A DNA stretch of 64,000 nt, from contig JASXTE010000015.1 in assembly GCA_030280995.1 (NCBI GenBank), forward strand, positions 27,274,501 through 27,338,500, given 5' to 3'. A model generated the notes under the pieces. It was not told where the DNA came from, did no database searches, and worked only from the letters and a program-made list of their open reading frames with translations. The stretch's first letter is position 1. The number at the start of each line of letters is the position of its first letter. This document shows positions 44,716-54,962 of the stretch, in pieces. The position numbers and the translations under genes are program-made. The stretch is from Hemileia vastatrix (Eukaryota > Basidiomycota > Pucciniomycetes > Pucciniales > Zaghouaniaceae).

Positions 44716-45548
44716 TTTTTAAATTTAACTTGAACTGAGGAAAGGAAATATTAAGATGTATTAGTTTTATTTTTGCTTTTAAAATAAAAATAAGAAAAAA
44801 AATTTAAAAATCTTCAGGACAAAAATCAACTGAAATAATAATCACAATTTTTATTAATTCAAAACAATTTTATAACCAGGATTAAATGAAATCAACTGAA
44901 GAAACAAAATTAATTTATTAATCAATAAATTAAATTTTGATAATTATCAGGATTGAAATCAACTGAAGGATATTTGATTACCATGACTTGATGTCAACTG
45001 AAATAATTTTAATATAATTTATTTTTATTAATATTAATATTTTATTGTCAGGACAATTTTTCAACTGGAACAACAATATTATTTTAATTTATCAGGACAA
45101 AGTCAACTGAAAAAAAATAATATAATATAATAATAATAAAATATTTTATATTACTTCTAGGACTAAGAACACTATAGTTCTATCTTTTTCAACTAGGAAA
45201 AAAAAATAATTCCAAATTACCAGACACCTCCCCCTGTAAAATGAGCAAATTAATGCCACTTACAGAGTGCTGAGTAAAAGGAAATACGTAGAGTATGAAG
45301 AGTGAAAAGTGACCCACAAATAGTAATCAATATAATTATCACAAATATACGGGACTATAGTCAATACATAAACTTAAGTTTTTGAGCGTGGTTCAATTCC
45401 CAGTTGCAGCAAAAAGTAAGTCACGTGGCTGATGACTTTTGTTGTCTTTGTCGTATACTTGTCCTATTGGCACCTCGTTGTCGATGGTCCCTCGACCGCC
45501 GGCTTCAAGATATCGATGCGCCGTCGACCATTCAGAAAGGGCCTCAGT
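44716..45548 (-). repeat. A2 leader with reiterated CAGGAC/TCAACTGA motif and tRNA-end-like motif
   Basis: On the plus strand CAGGA(C/T) followed by TCAACTG(A/G) occurs around 44815, 44878, 44948, 45051 and 45100, with a variant at 44990. At 45157-45200, GGACTAAGAACACTATAGTTC contains an AGAAC/GTTCT hairpin followed by TCAACTAGG. At 45387-45411, GTTCAATTCCCAGTTGCAGC (complement) resembles a primer-binding site but is about 137 bp from the LTR. Confidence 0.65.
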
Positions 45549-46334
45549 TTTCAAGGGGTCTTTCAAGTCTAGAAGGTTTTTAACAGCGGTCCAATGGCGG
45601 TGAAAAGGGGATTTTGGATCTCAAGTTTGGGGTACGTATTTCCTTATCTTTTTGATTATTATACTCAATATAAAGAGGTAAGAATATAAATTATTATTAT
45701 AATTAATGAATTAGAATTACATGAATGTAAATACTAAAGAAATAATAAATAGTAATGAATATTTTAGTAAAGTAAATAGTTTTGTAGTATGAGTAAGTAA
45801 TGGAATGATGAAAAACAACCAAAAGAGAGGCCTTATATAGGCAAAGGAGAGACAAAGCACGGCAATAAAATTCTAAAAACAGTAGTATGAGAGAGAGAGA
45901 GAAAAAAAAATATTCCATAAGGAGTATTTTCAAATAACAAAGTTGTTCTAAAAAGAAGGTTTCAGAAAGGTGTATTTACTGTATATAACAAAAATATATT
46001 AATGTATTTAAAATTTACTGTAAATGACAATTTTAAATAAGTAATTTGAATTTTTTGTAGGTAGTTAATTTTGTTTAAATTTTTATTGTAATTTATTTTA
46101 ATATTAATTTCTATTTCTTTTAACCTGTCATTGAGCATGGTGTTAGAAAAAAGATATATAAGGGAAATTTTAATATTGATTTTAATTATTCACTAACTTT
46201 ACCATTTTGTAATTAGTTAATTTTTTATAGGTAAATTTAATGTAAATAATTAATAAAATTAAAATAATAATGCGTGGCTTCATTCAGTAAATAATTAATT
46301 ATTTTACTGGGTAAGTCTAGCAGCCTGGCTGACA
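45549..46334 (-). repeat. A2 5' LTR
   Basis: 786 bp, aligned end to end with 37866-38648. The inner end reads TTTCAAGG on the plus strand where the other LTR has TGTCAAGG. TATA box (CTATATAAGG, complement) at 45831-45840. Confidence 0.92.
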
Positions 46335-47150
46335 AAAAGATTAAACTTTGAGATTAAGAATTTACAAGATAAATTAGAACATTCTCAGAATATTATGGCT
46401 ACCATAGAGGGATGTGTAAAATTGTCTTTTTCAAATGTGAATAACACTTTAACTCATGTACCTGTAATAAAAGATATGTTAAAAAGAGTGGAAATTGAAG
46501 TAGATAAAATTTTGAAAAAAACTGATAAAGTAAAGGACCACACCTCCTATGTGGAAAGAATACCAGTATATAGGAAACACTCATATGATAAACCAATTAT
46601 TGGACATGAAAATAGTGTCATGGGCTCTGAAAATATAAAATCAGTAAAGGAGGAAATAAATGATCACCTTTCCAAAGTAAGTGAATTACTTAATATTTCT
46701 CAGGTTAAGGAAGCAAAAAAAAACAAAAGAACTGGCCCAAGTTAGATCAGTACCCTTCTTTTGACAGGGATTCAATGTCTGATTGGAAACAATTCATTCA
46801 GAGAATTGATAACTTAAAATTTTTATAAAAATTACTTTATGAAGAAATTACATCAAATTTTATATCTTTATTTACAGATGTGGCCTTATTATGGTTTGAA
46901 TCCGTATTGAGTGAGGGAATTAACTACTCCTGGAATGAATGGAAGGCACTAATTGAAAGGAAATTCGGTGGCCCAAAATTTAGAATCACTCAACAAAGAT
47001 TGTATGAGAAAGCCAGATATAATCCAAGTGCTGGAGATAAACACATGATATCTTTAATGAATTTAAAAAAAATGAAAGCCATGGATCCCATTAGTGGAAG
47101 GAAAGAATAATATATTAATTATATATATCAGTAAGAGATATTATTGTAGC
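46335..47150 (+). pseudogene. A3 Gag ORF2, 3' part
   Basis: Continues the coiled coil after A2 (RLNFEIKNLQDKLEHSQN), open 46395-46745, then a frameshift into the capsid: about 46745-46870 and 46880-47110 (LLWFESVLSEGINYSWNEWK, FGGPKFRITQQRLYEKARYN). AAAAG at 46335-46339 is the right target duplication. A degenerate zinc knuckle is at about 47350-47395. Confidence 0.75.
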
Positions 47151-47559
47151 TAGAACTGAAACCATCTGAGAAACTTCTAGGTTTATTAATATATGCAAAT
47201 AAATATTATTGAGCCATAAATGTGAAGCCAGGTATAAAAATTACAAGTAAAATGTTGAGGTAGTAAAACCTACTAAAAATAAGTTACCAGTGGAGAAGAA
47301 AAAACCTTCAGCTCCACTTGTCCCTAAAAGACAAGAAAGTAACACTTGATACAAATGTAATGAACCTTGAGATAAAGGTCATACTTTTAAGAAAAGAAAT
47401 TTTTTTTTTGAAACTAACAAGATTCTGAACAAAGTAATCATGAAGATGAAAAGGAGGAATCTAGTGAGGATTGTAAAAGTAAAATTTCTTACAGTGATGA
47501 TGAAAATGAGATATATGTATTAGAATAGGATATAATGTTCCTGAATGATACAATACCTC

Positions 47560-48335
47560 ATACAGATACATCTTTAACTTCCATTGAAGAAGCTGAATTA
47601 ATTACAGATGTAACTCATGATACTTAAAAAATAACACCTATAAGAGCACCTGTTATTATATGTGGAAAAGAAATGAATGCCATTCTTGACACTGGGGATG
47701 CAGGTAGTGTAATATCTATTAACACATTAATGAAAATTGATAGTAAGTATAAAGAAAAACTGGAGCCTGTACAGACAAAGAGCTGGAGAGGTTTTGGTTC
47801 AGTATTACATCCAATTGGAAAATACAAAACTGCTGTATTTTTAAAATATAATAATGGATATGTAAACTCAGTGTGTGAATTTGTAGTAGTGGATAATAAT
47901 TATTGTAGTGATTCGTTTATCATTGGCAATGACTTATTGACCAGATTTGGAACCAAACTAGTTCCTGAAAGCAGTTGCTTCACTATAGGCATAAATAGGA
48001 AAAGAAAATTCAAGATTTTCTCTGAAAATTCAGTTTATTCCATTTCTCCTAAAGAAGAACAACTGCAAGGTGGAAGAACCACCTCTGAAGTGGTAGAATT
48101 GGAAAATGAAATCCAAAAAGCCTCTTTCAGTCCTCAAATCTCAAAAATTGAAGAAACCAATATTTTGAGATTGATAAAATCTTATCCTATGGCATTTGCT
48201 CATGGTTCAAATGAACTACGATTGGTCAAAGACAATGAGATTAAAATCTCTTTAAGTTGTGATTTGGATAATATTCCTGGAAGCTTGAAAAAGAAACCTT
48301 ACCCAGCTTCTCTTGAAAAAAAGGAAAGACATTGA
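47560..48335 (+). pseudogene. A3 protease
   Basis: Open 47673-48335 with active site ILDTGDAGSVISINTLMKID (DTG), then GSVLHPIGKYKTAVFLKYNN and FIIGNDLLTRFGTKLVPESS, and a linker (SFSPQISKIEETNILRLIKS). It overlaps the RT frame by a frameshift at about 48313. Retropepsin fold inferred. Confidence 0.8.
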
Positions 48336-49720
48336 AGACAACATTAAAATTTTGTTAGAAATGGGTATTGTTGAAAAAGTGGACACAACATCTAAGTATT
48401 GTGTTATTTCACCAGTTTTAATCTCTTATGAAAAAGATAAGTCAAGATTATGTGGTTATTACAGAGCTCTGAATACATTCACTGTGGATGATATTTACCC
48501 TCTACCAAGGATAGCTTCTATCCATTCTACCTTACAAGGAGAAAAATATATATTTTCTGCCTGGATGGAAACAAAGGGTACCACCAGATTCCTGTGGAAA
48601 ATAATTCTCAGGATTTCTTACTCATAACCACACCAATGGGGATATATAAATATGTGAGAATGCCTTTTGGCCCAAAGAATGCGCCTTCAGTCTTCCAACA
48701 ATTGATGGATAGTATTTTTCATCAGGAAGTGGTTGAAGGATGGCTTTTAGTTTATATTGATGACACCATAGTGTTTTCAAAAACATATGATGAACAACTA
48801 AATCACCTGAAAAGAGTATTTCAAAAGATGGATGAAATTAATATGACAATTCCATTAAAGAGATATAAGTTTGGGTTTCAATCCTTGAAAGTACTTGGAC
48901 ATGTTGTATCTGGATTACAAATTTGTGTTGACCAGTATAAAGTGGAAGCAAGAAAATGCATTAGTATACCTATGAATGTGAAAGATGTTCAAAGTTTTTT
49001 AGGCATTTGTGGATATTATAAGCAGAATATAAAAAATACCAATCCATTGCAGCCCCTTTAACAACATTAATCAGGAGAAATGAGGCTTTCATTTAGAATA
49101 ATGAAAGACAACATGCCTTTGATAAATTTAAGAATGTTTAATGTCAGCTCCAATATTGGGACTGACAGATTTTAACCTCCCTTTTATCTTGTATACTGAT
49201 TCAAGCTTCACAGGGTTAGGTGCTGCTTTACAGCAAAAATAGATAATAAATGGTAAATTATCTAAAGTAGTTATCTGTTATATATCCAGAGCCTTAAGAG
49301 AGACAGAATTAAGGTATGGTGCCACACAACTGGAATATTTAGCCATTTTGTGGGCCCTGGAGAAACTTCATTACTATCTGGAAGACCAGAAGTTTGAATT
49401 AATAACAGAATGCAGTGCAGTAAAATCATTACTAAACATGAAAAAACCTAATAGGCACATGTTTGGATGGGAAATAGCTGTACAAGAGTACAGAGAAAGA
49501 ATGACAATCACTCATAGAGCAGGAAAATTGCATTCTATTGTGGATTTATTATCCAGAAGCCCTTTGAAAAATGATACTGACAACCCAGCTTATGTACCTG
49601 AAAATGAGGTAATACATATATTTGAGATTTATATAGTGGATTTAGAGGAAGAATTTATGCAAACTATATTAGAAAATTATACATCTGATAAATATTTTTC
49701 TAAATATCTACCATTTTAAA
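48313..49720 (+). pseudogene. A3 RT and RNase H
   Basis: Frames 48313-48627 and 48594-49061 cover RT: SPVLISYEKDKSRLCGYYRA, MPFGPKNAPSVFQQLMDSIF, catalytic YIDD (LLVYIDDTIVFSKTY), LGHVVSGLQICVDQYKV. RNase H is in pieces to 49719 (LYTDSSFTGLGAALQQ region at about 49190, WALEKLHYYLEDQKFELITE at 49348). At least four frameshifts or stops. Confidence 0.8.
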
Positions 49721-51180
49721 TGATCCAACTAATGCCTCTATGAGTGCATTAATTAAAACTTTACCTCCAAAGTATAAAAATGCTTTTGAAAAAGGTAAAC
49801 TTTCAATTTAAGATGGATGGATATATTACAGAAAAAAGCTAAGTAAGTTAATAGCTATACCACCTTCTATTAAAGAGTTATTATAAGTACTTTTCATGAT
49901 GACATCTTAGATGGTCATTTTGATTTAACAAAACATTAACTAGAGTTAAAAGTACAGCCTGGTGGATAAGCATGAAAGAAGATGTACAAAACTACATAGA
50001 CACATGTGACTCTTGTCAGACATCTAAAAGATTGAATAGGAAGAGAGCTGGGTTGTTACAACAAATAGAGCAGCCAAAAGCTCCATGGAAAATTTTAAAC
50101 ATGGATTTTGTCTCTGTCTTGCCATTAGCAGGAAAAGAAAGTCTCAATTATTTCTGGGTAATCACGGATAGACTAACAAAAATGTGTAAATTTATCCCTA
50201 CCCATAAGGAGGTATCTGCAAAAGACTTGGCGTTGCTATGGTAGACTCAAATGATGAATACTTCTGGGTACCCCAAAGCCATAATCTCTGACAGAGACCC
50301 TAAATTTACTTCAGAGTTCTGTAAATCTTTGATGGAAGTATCAGGTTGTCAAATGAAATTATCTACAGCACATCATCCACAAACTGATGGGCTGGCTGAA
50401 AGAATGATACAGACACTGGAAAATATAATCAGAGATATTGTGCCTTTGGATTAGAATACAAAGACAATGATAAATTCACACATGACTGGGTAACATTAAC
50501 TCCTGGCCTTGAATTTGCTTATAATAGCACAACTCATTCTGTAACAGAAAAAAAACCATTTGAACTCTGGCTGGGATATGTCCAAATACCCTAGTGTATC
50601 ATTTAAATAAATTACCAAGGCTAGATCTACACCCTGGTACTAAATCCTTTATTAATATACAAAAATTGTGTAAAAAGCATGCAGAATAGTGCATTCAAAG
50701 AGCATTTTAATATGACAAGAAAAGGTGGGATAAATATCATGAAGAATTTGAATTCAAAAAAGGAGACAAAGTCATAATTTCAACACTACATTTTAACTTA
50801 CAAGGTAATTTTAAATTGAAGGATCCCTTTGTAGGACCTTTTTAGTCAACAAAATGGTTGGTAATAATGCTGTGGAAGTCATATTATATGCCCCATATGA
50901 TAGGAAACATCCAGTTTTCCCTATCTCATTATTAAAACCTTACCATGTAAATGATCCTGACTTATTTCCAAAAATAAGAGGAAGGCCTAAAAAGAAATCT
51001 GAAGAAATTGTGGAAAAAGCAGAGATTGAAAGGATACTCAAGAAAAAAAACCTTACTAAAGAGAAATGAAGTGAGTACTTATTAAGATTTAAGGGAAAAT
51101 CAAATGAATTTGATAAATGGATACCTGAAAAAGAAATCTAAAATCTATACTCCCTTCTTAAAAAAATTAAACAGAAATAA
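49721..51180 (+). pseudogene. A3 integrase and chromodomain remnant
   Basis: 49972-50244 holds the second half of the zinc module (CDSCQTSKRLNRKRAGLLQQ) and first catalytic Asp (NMDFVSVLP). 50251-50454 has AIISDRDPKFTSEFCKSLME and HHPQTDGLAERMIQTLENII. 50854-51069 is the GPY/F module (AVEVILYAPYDRKHPVFPIS). 51070-51180 retains a decayed chromodomain (LLRFKGKSNEFDKWIPEKEI). Confidence 0.8.
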
Positions 51181-51340
51181 ATTTCTGTTCAACCAGAACT
51201 CATAATATTTTATTATGTTTTATTTCTTTAAATAAATAATCTTTAATGCTACAGAATTTTCTGAATAACTGAACAATAAAACAAAATAAAAAAAAGTGTA
51301 TAACTTATCATTTTTTTACTGTTTTTTTAGGGTGGGAAAG

Positions 51341-51742
51341 TGTCAGTCTGTATCTCCCCAGGACTGAGTAAAAAGTACTTATAAGTTTTTAAATACATGG
51401 ACTATACATGGGAACAATAAATTAAAGTACACAAGTTGTATACATCAGGAAAAATTATGATAAAATACACTACATGCCATTATAACATCTTATATACATG
51501 CATATATCCACCTTTTATAAGTATTATGTACTTAATACTAAGTTGGAATATGTTAAGATAATCTCAAGACACTTAAATATAAGGCTACATAATTTTTAAG
51601 TAGACTTAAAGCTGTTGTTTTCATTGTTTTATGTCAAAAACCAAGAAATGCGCTTTAAATCACTTAAAAGTTGACTATATGCACTATAAATTTAATGATA
51701 TTAATATTCCCTTTGACATATAAATTTGTCTTAATAAGAACT
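51341..51742 (+). repeat. A3 3' LTR, truncated by B1 insertion
   Basis: Matches the start of 34755 onward for about 400 bp and stops where the B1 LTR starts (TGTCACG, 51743). The remainder should lie beyond the window on the far side of B1. Confidence 0.88.
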
Positions 51743-52555
51743 TGTCACGCGCCACGTGACATTTGAGGCAAAAGCAGCTCATTAAATCAATAATACAGAG
51801 GTCTAAATCCATACTCGAAGCGCAGAAAGCAATTCTACATAGCAACTGCGACTTTCCTTTGTGTACTCACTATTCAATTGCGCTAGTCTAAACTCTAAAT
51901 CCAAATTAGTCAATCTCTCAATAGTGTGTCTCAGTCTTTTCCTCAATAAGCGACACACAGTGCAATAGTCAATGTAATAGTCCACTAAAAGGTTTATTAA
52001 ATGTCTGTGAATTATTAAAAGGGGTAGTGAGCATGGACAGAATGGTTAATGGAGGATTAAAGGGTTAACGGATGTTAGTGAGGACAGTCCAGGTGTAATG
52101 GGTATATTTTTTTTAATGGTCTGTGGTGTGCGGAATAGTGGATGGGTATGAGTTCAATGCAAGGAGGAGTAAAGGATATAAAAGGGGTTGGGTTTTTGGT
52201 TCGACATTCTTTAGAATTAAATTATAAAACGTATATATACTTAATAGTGGTAAAGCTTTAGGTTAAATCATTATTATCGTATCTTTCCTTATTTTTTCAG
52301 TAATCATTTCTAAATCCTAAATCTTTTATTATTGAGTTTCCAACCCTTTGTGAGATCTTAAGAATTTTAGTATTACTTTTAAATTATATTAGACTTCTTC
52401 TCGAACATATCTCAAAGCAGTAGCTCTTCCTTTGAGTCATCTTCGAATCACTTCCTCAAACATTTCCTCTGTGCATCAAAGAAGTTTCTAAAATCCTCAC
52501 TCCATCTCACTTCCCAGGAACACCCTTGACCTTGTGCGTAGGTTGTCCGGTGACA
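51743..52555 (+). repeat. B1 5' LTR
   Basis: 813 bp, TGTCACGCGCCACGTGACA to GTCCGGTGACA. The first 19 bases are themselves an inverted repeat (TGTCAC/GTGACA). Aligns with both B2 LTRs and both B3 LTRs. The sequence after it (GTATAATTTAATTCTC) is shared with B2, but no tRNA complementarity was recognised. Confidence 0.92.
52177..52184 (+). promoter_or_regulatory. TATA box of B1 LTR
   Basis: TATAAAAG in GGATATAAAAGGGGTTGG, conserved in all family B LTRs here. Confidence 0.65.
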
Positions 52556-52630
52556 GTATAATTTAATTCTCTGTAGTTCTCATTCTTTGCACTACTACGT
52601 CCCTTTTCAGGTGTTTTCTAAATTCTTAAA

Positions 52631-53818
52631 ATGACACCTGTTCAACGCACTCCTCCTACGGGCACTACTACTAGAGCTTGAGCCAGAGGCAGGCCAACAG
52701 CTACACGGCCTGTTTCCCGCACTCCATCCTTGGAACCTCTTGACCTTATGGAATGGGGACATTCCGTCTAATCTGTGGAAGACATACCCCAGGATTTTGA
52801 TGATATTAGCGAGTAAGAAGAAGAAGAGGATACAATGCATGAGGCACCATCCGCCCCTTCTACTCACCCTTCTGGTCAACCTTCGGAACCTGGACCATCT
52901 AATTTGCTGGAGGACTTCATGAGACTTTTCATGAAAACCCTCTCCAACTCAACGTCTTTGGAGGGATCTAAATTCAAAACTCCCTCTATGAAATCTCCTG
53001 ATAAATTCGATGGAGAACATCCAGACAGATTGCGGCCCTTCTTGCAAACCTGCAAGCTCCTTTTCCATAATGACCCTCGAACCTTCAATAACAACCGATT
53101 AAAGGTTGTTTACGCTTCTTCATTCCTAGCCAGAAAAGCAGCAAGATGGTTCGAACCTTATCTTATCATGCTCTCTTCGACAGAAACCCACTTACTTATT
53201 AATAACTGGGAAAAATTTGAGGACCAACTCTTCACGTTGTTCAGTGACCCTTATGAAACTGAAAATGCAGAAATGGAACTTGATTTTCTTTGCATGAGTG
53301 ATAATGGTAAAACATCTGAATACATCTCGAACTTCAGAGCACTTCAAACTCGAGTAGGTTGGAATGATGCTGGCCTCAAGTATCATTTCAAAAAAGGACT
53401 TCCTTCGAGGATTCTGGATCAATTAAATCTTTACGGTCAGAAGATGACTACTTTAACGGATTTAATGGATCAAACCCTTGAACCTGACGGTGTTTACCAA
53501 GGACGACTTCAACATCGTCGATACGCCAACAAATCTCAAGGCCTAAATTTTAAATCAAGACCTTCTTCACACACACGGACAACTCAATCCTCCTTGACTC
53601 AATCCAAACCCAACAAGGGAAAGGACAAACCTCAACTGAAAATCTGGACCCCAGGTGATATCAGCAAAGTACTGGATCCTAAAGGGGAACTTAAAGAATC
53701 TGAAAGGAAGAGGCAAGCAGATAATGGGTTATGTATGTATTGTGAGGGTAAGCACAAGCTGGAAGATTGTGTAAAATTGAAGGAAAGAGAAGGTACTAGT
53801 TCGAAGTCAAAAAACTAG
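52631..53818 (+). pseudogene. B1 Gag (capsid and zinc knuckle), three stops near the N-terminus
   Basis: ATG 52631 (MTPVQRTPPTGTTTRA) matches B2's gag start. TGA, TAA and TAA at about 52679, 52769 and 52817 break the first ~65 codons. From 52835 the frame is open for 327 codons. Capsid: KTPSMKSPDKFDGEHPDRLR, FLARKAARWFEPYL, LFTLFSDPYETENAEMELDF, SEYISNFRALQTRVGWNDAG, GLPSRILDQLNLYGQ. Basic stretch, then a zinc knuckle CMYCEGKHKLEDC (one residue shorter than the usual CCHC). Ends KSKN-TAG on a -1 frameshift signal. It would form the virus-like particle and bind element RNA. Confidence 0.85.
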
Positions 53819-53852
53819 TAGATAGTTTACTTGTGTGCAAAGCAAACTATCT
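53809..53852 (+). promoter_or_regulatory. -1 ribosomal frameshift signal (A AAA AAC TAG plus hairpin) between gag and pol
   Basis: In the gag frame the codons read A AAA AAC TAG, the canonical X XXY YYZ heptamer immediately before the gag stop (53816-53818). After a 5-base spacer a stem GATAGTTT/AAACTATC (53821-53828 with 53844-53851) follows. Slipping back one base opens the protease frame (KLVDSLLVCKANYL). The same heptamer and hairpin occur in B2 (60304-60262, minus strand). Confidence 0.85.
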
Positions 53853-54046
53853 TATCTCTCCCAGTGCACAGAACCTCCATGTCTTAAGGACTGGAGTTGC
53901 TTTAAACCACTTGAGATTCATTCTTTTTAGGGAGGATACCCCCTTCAGTTGTCTTATAGACTCTGGAGCTTCAATTTCTTTTGTCAGTTTATCTTTTGCC
54001 GAGATGTTAAAGCTGACATTCACAGATATCGATTGAACTCCAATAT
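53818..54046 (+). pseudogene. B1 protease, N-terminal part (split by B2)
   Basis: Frame -1 relative to gag: VCKANYLISPSAQNLHVLRT, then the active site CLIDSGASISFVSLSFAEML. A TGA at about 54034-54036 follows FTDID; B2's copy has the same TGA. Interrupted at 54046 by B2, with AATAT duplicated at 54042-54046 and 62363-62367. Confidence 0.8.
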
Positions 54047-54849
54047 TGTCACCGGAAGACCTACGCACAAGGTCGAGGATGTTCCTGCAAGTGAGATGAA
54101 AGATTTAGATACTTCTTTGAAGCACAGAGGGATGGTTCGAGGAAGTGATTCAAAGATGACTGGAAGGAAGATCTACTGCTTCTAGATATGTTCAAGAAGA
54201 ATCCTAATATAGTTTGAAAGGTAATATTAAAATTCTTAAAATCTCACAAAGGGTTGGAAACTCAGCAATCAAGATTTAGGATTTAGAAGTGATTATTGAG
54301 AAATGAAAGAAAGATAAAATAATAATGATTTTTACTTTAGAGTTTTACCACTATTAACTATAAATACATTTTATAATTTAATTCTAAGGAATATCGAACC
54401 AAAAACCCAACCCTTTTTATATCCTTTACTCCTCCTTGCATTGACCTCATACTCATCCACTATTCCGCACACCACAAAGCATTTAAAATATATCCATTAC
54501 ACCTAGACCCTCCTCACTAACATCCGTTAACCCCTTAATCCTTCACTAACCACTCCGTTCATGCTCACTACCCCTTAATAAACCACAGACATTTCATAAA
54601 CCTTTTAATGTACTATTATATTGATTATTGCGCTGTGCGTCGCTTATTGAGAAAAATACTAAGACACACTATTGAGAAATTGACTAATTTTAATTTAGAG
54701 TTTAGACTAGCGCGGTTGAATAGTGAGTACACAAAGGAAAGTCGCAGTTGCTATGGAGAATTGCTTTCTGCGCTTCGAGTATGGATTTGAGCCCCTTATT
54801 ATTGCTTTAATGAGCTGCGTTTGCCTCGAGTGTCACGTGGTGCGTGACA
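54047..54849 (-). repeat. B2 3' LTR
   Basis: 803 bp. On the plus strand TGTCACCGG...GTGCGTGACA. Confidence 0.95.
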
Positions 54850-54962
54850 GATGCCCGGGTGTAAGAACGCGAGCTCCGTTGAGCGTAAGACATATTTCCC
54901 ACACTAATTTTCCTTCCTCTTTATTTAATTATTATTATTATTATATTTTTTTTTAACTCACT

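Larger units (their letters stand above)
37866..46334 (-). mobile_element. A2: full-length Ty3/Gypsy chromovirus, family A
   Basis: Minus-strand element with both LTRs (37866-38648 and 45549-46334), a 5-bp target duplication AAAAG, polypurine tract 38649-38660 (complement), pol 38690-42358, Gag 42440-44715 and leader 44716-45548. The RT-RNase H-integrase core keeps a 750-codon open frame, so it is the best preserved family A copy, but gag, protease, integrase and chromodomain each carry stops or frameshifts. Confidence 0.95.
34755..51742 (+). mobile_element. A3: Ty3/Gypsy chromovirus interrupted by A2, 3' LTR truncated by B1
   Basis: 5' LTR from 34755, leader, Gag ORF1 36934-37392, Gag ORF2 from 37386 and split by A2 (37866-46334), protease to integrase 47560-51180, PPT-like AGGGTGGGAAAG (51329-51340), 3' LTR from 51341 cut at 51742. 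The LTRs begin TGTCAG but otherwise differ from A1/A2, so this is a separate subfamily. Coding regions have many stops and frameshifts. Confidence 0.88.
51743..54046 (+). mobile_element. B1: family B chromovirus, 5' part (interrupted by B2; continues 62368-64000)
   Basis: 5' LTR 51743-52555, gag 52631-53818, frameshift signal, protease to 54046, then B2. Pol resumes after B2 and runs off the window. Inserted into the A3 3' LTR; the five bases before it are GAACT, the expected target duplication. Confidence 0.92.

Noticed and set aside
45375..45411. Possible tRNA gene (GTTCAATTCCC arm)
   Set aside because: Only a T-loop-like 3' end is present, without D or anticodon arms, and it recurs in retroelement leaders, so it is more likely a primer-site-like motif.
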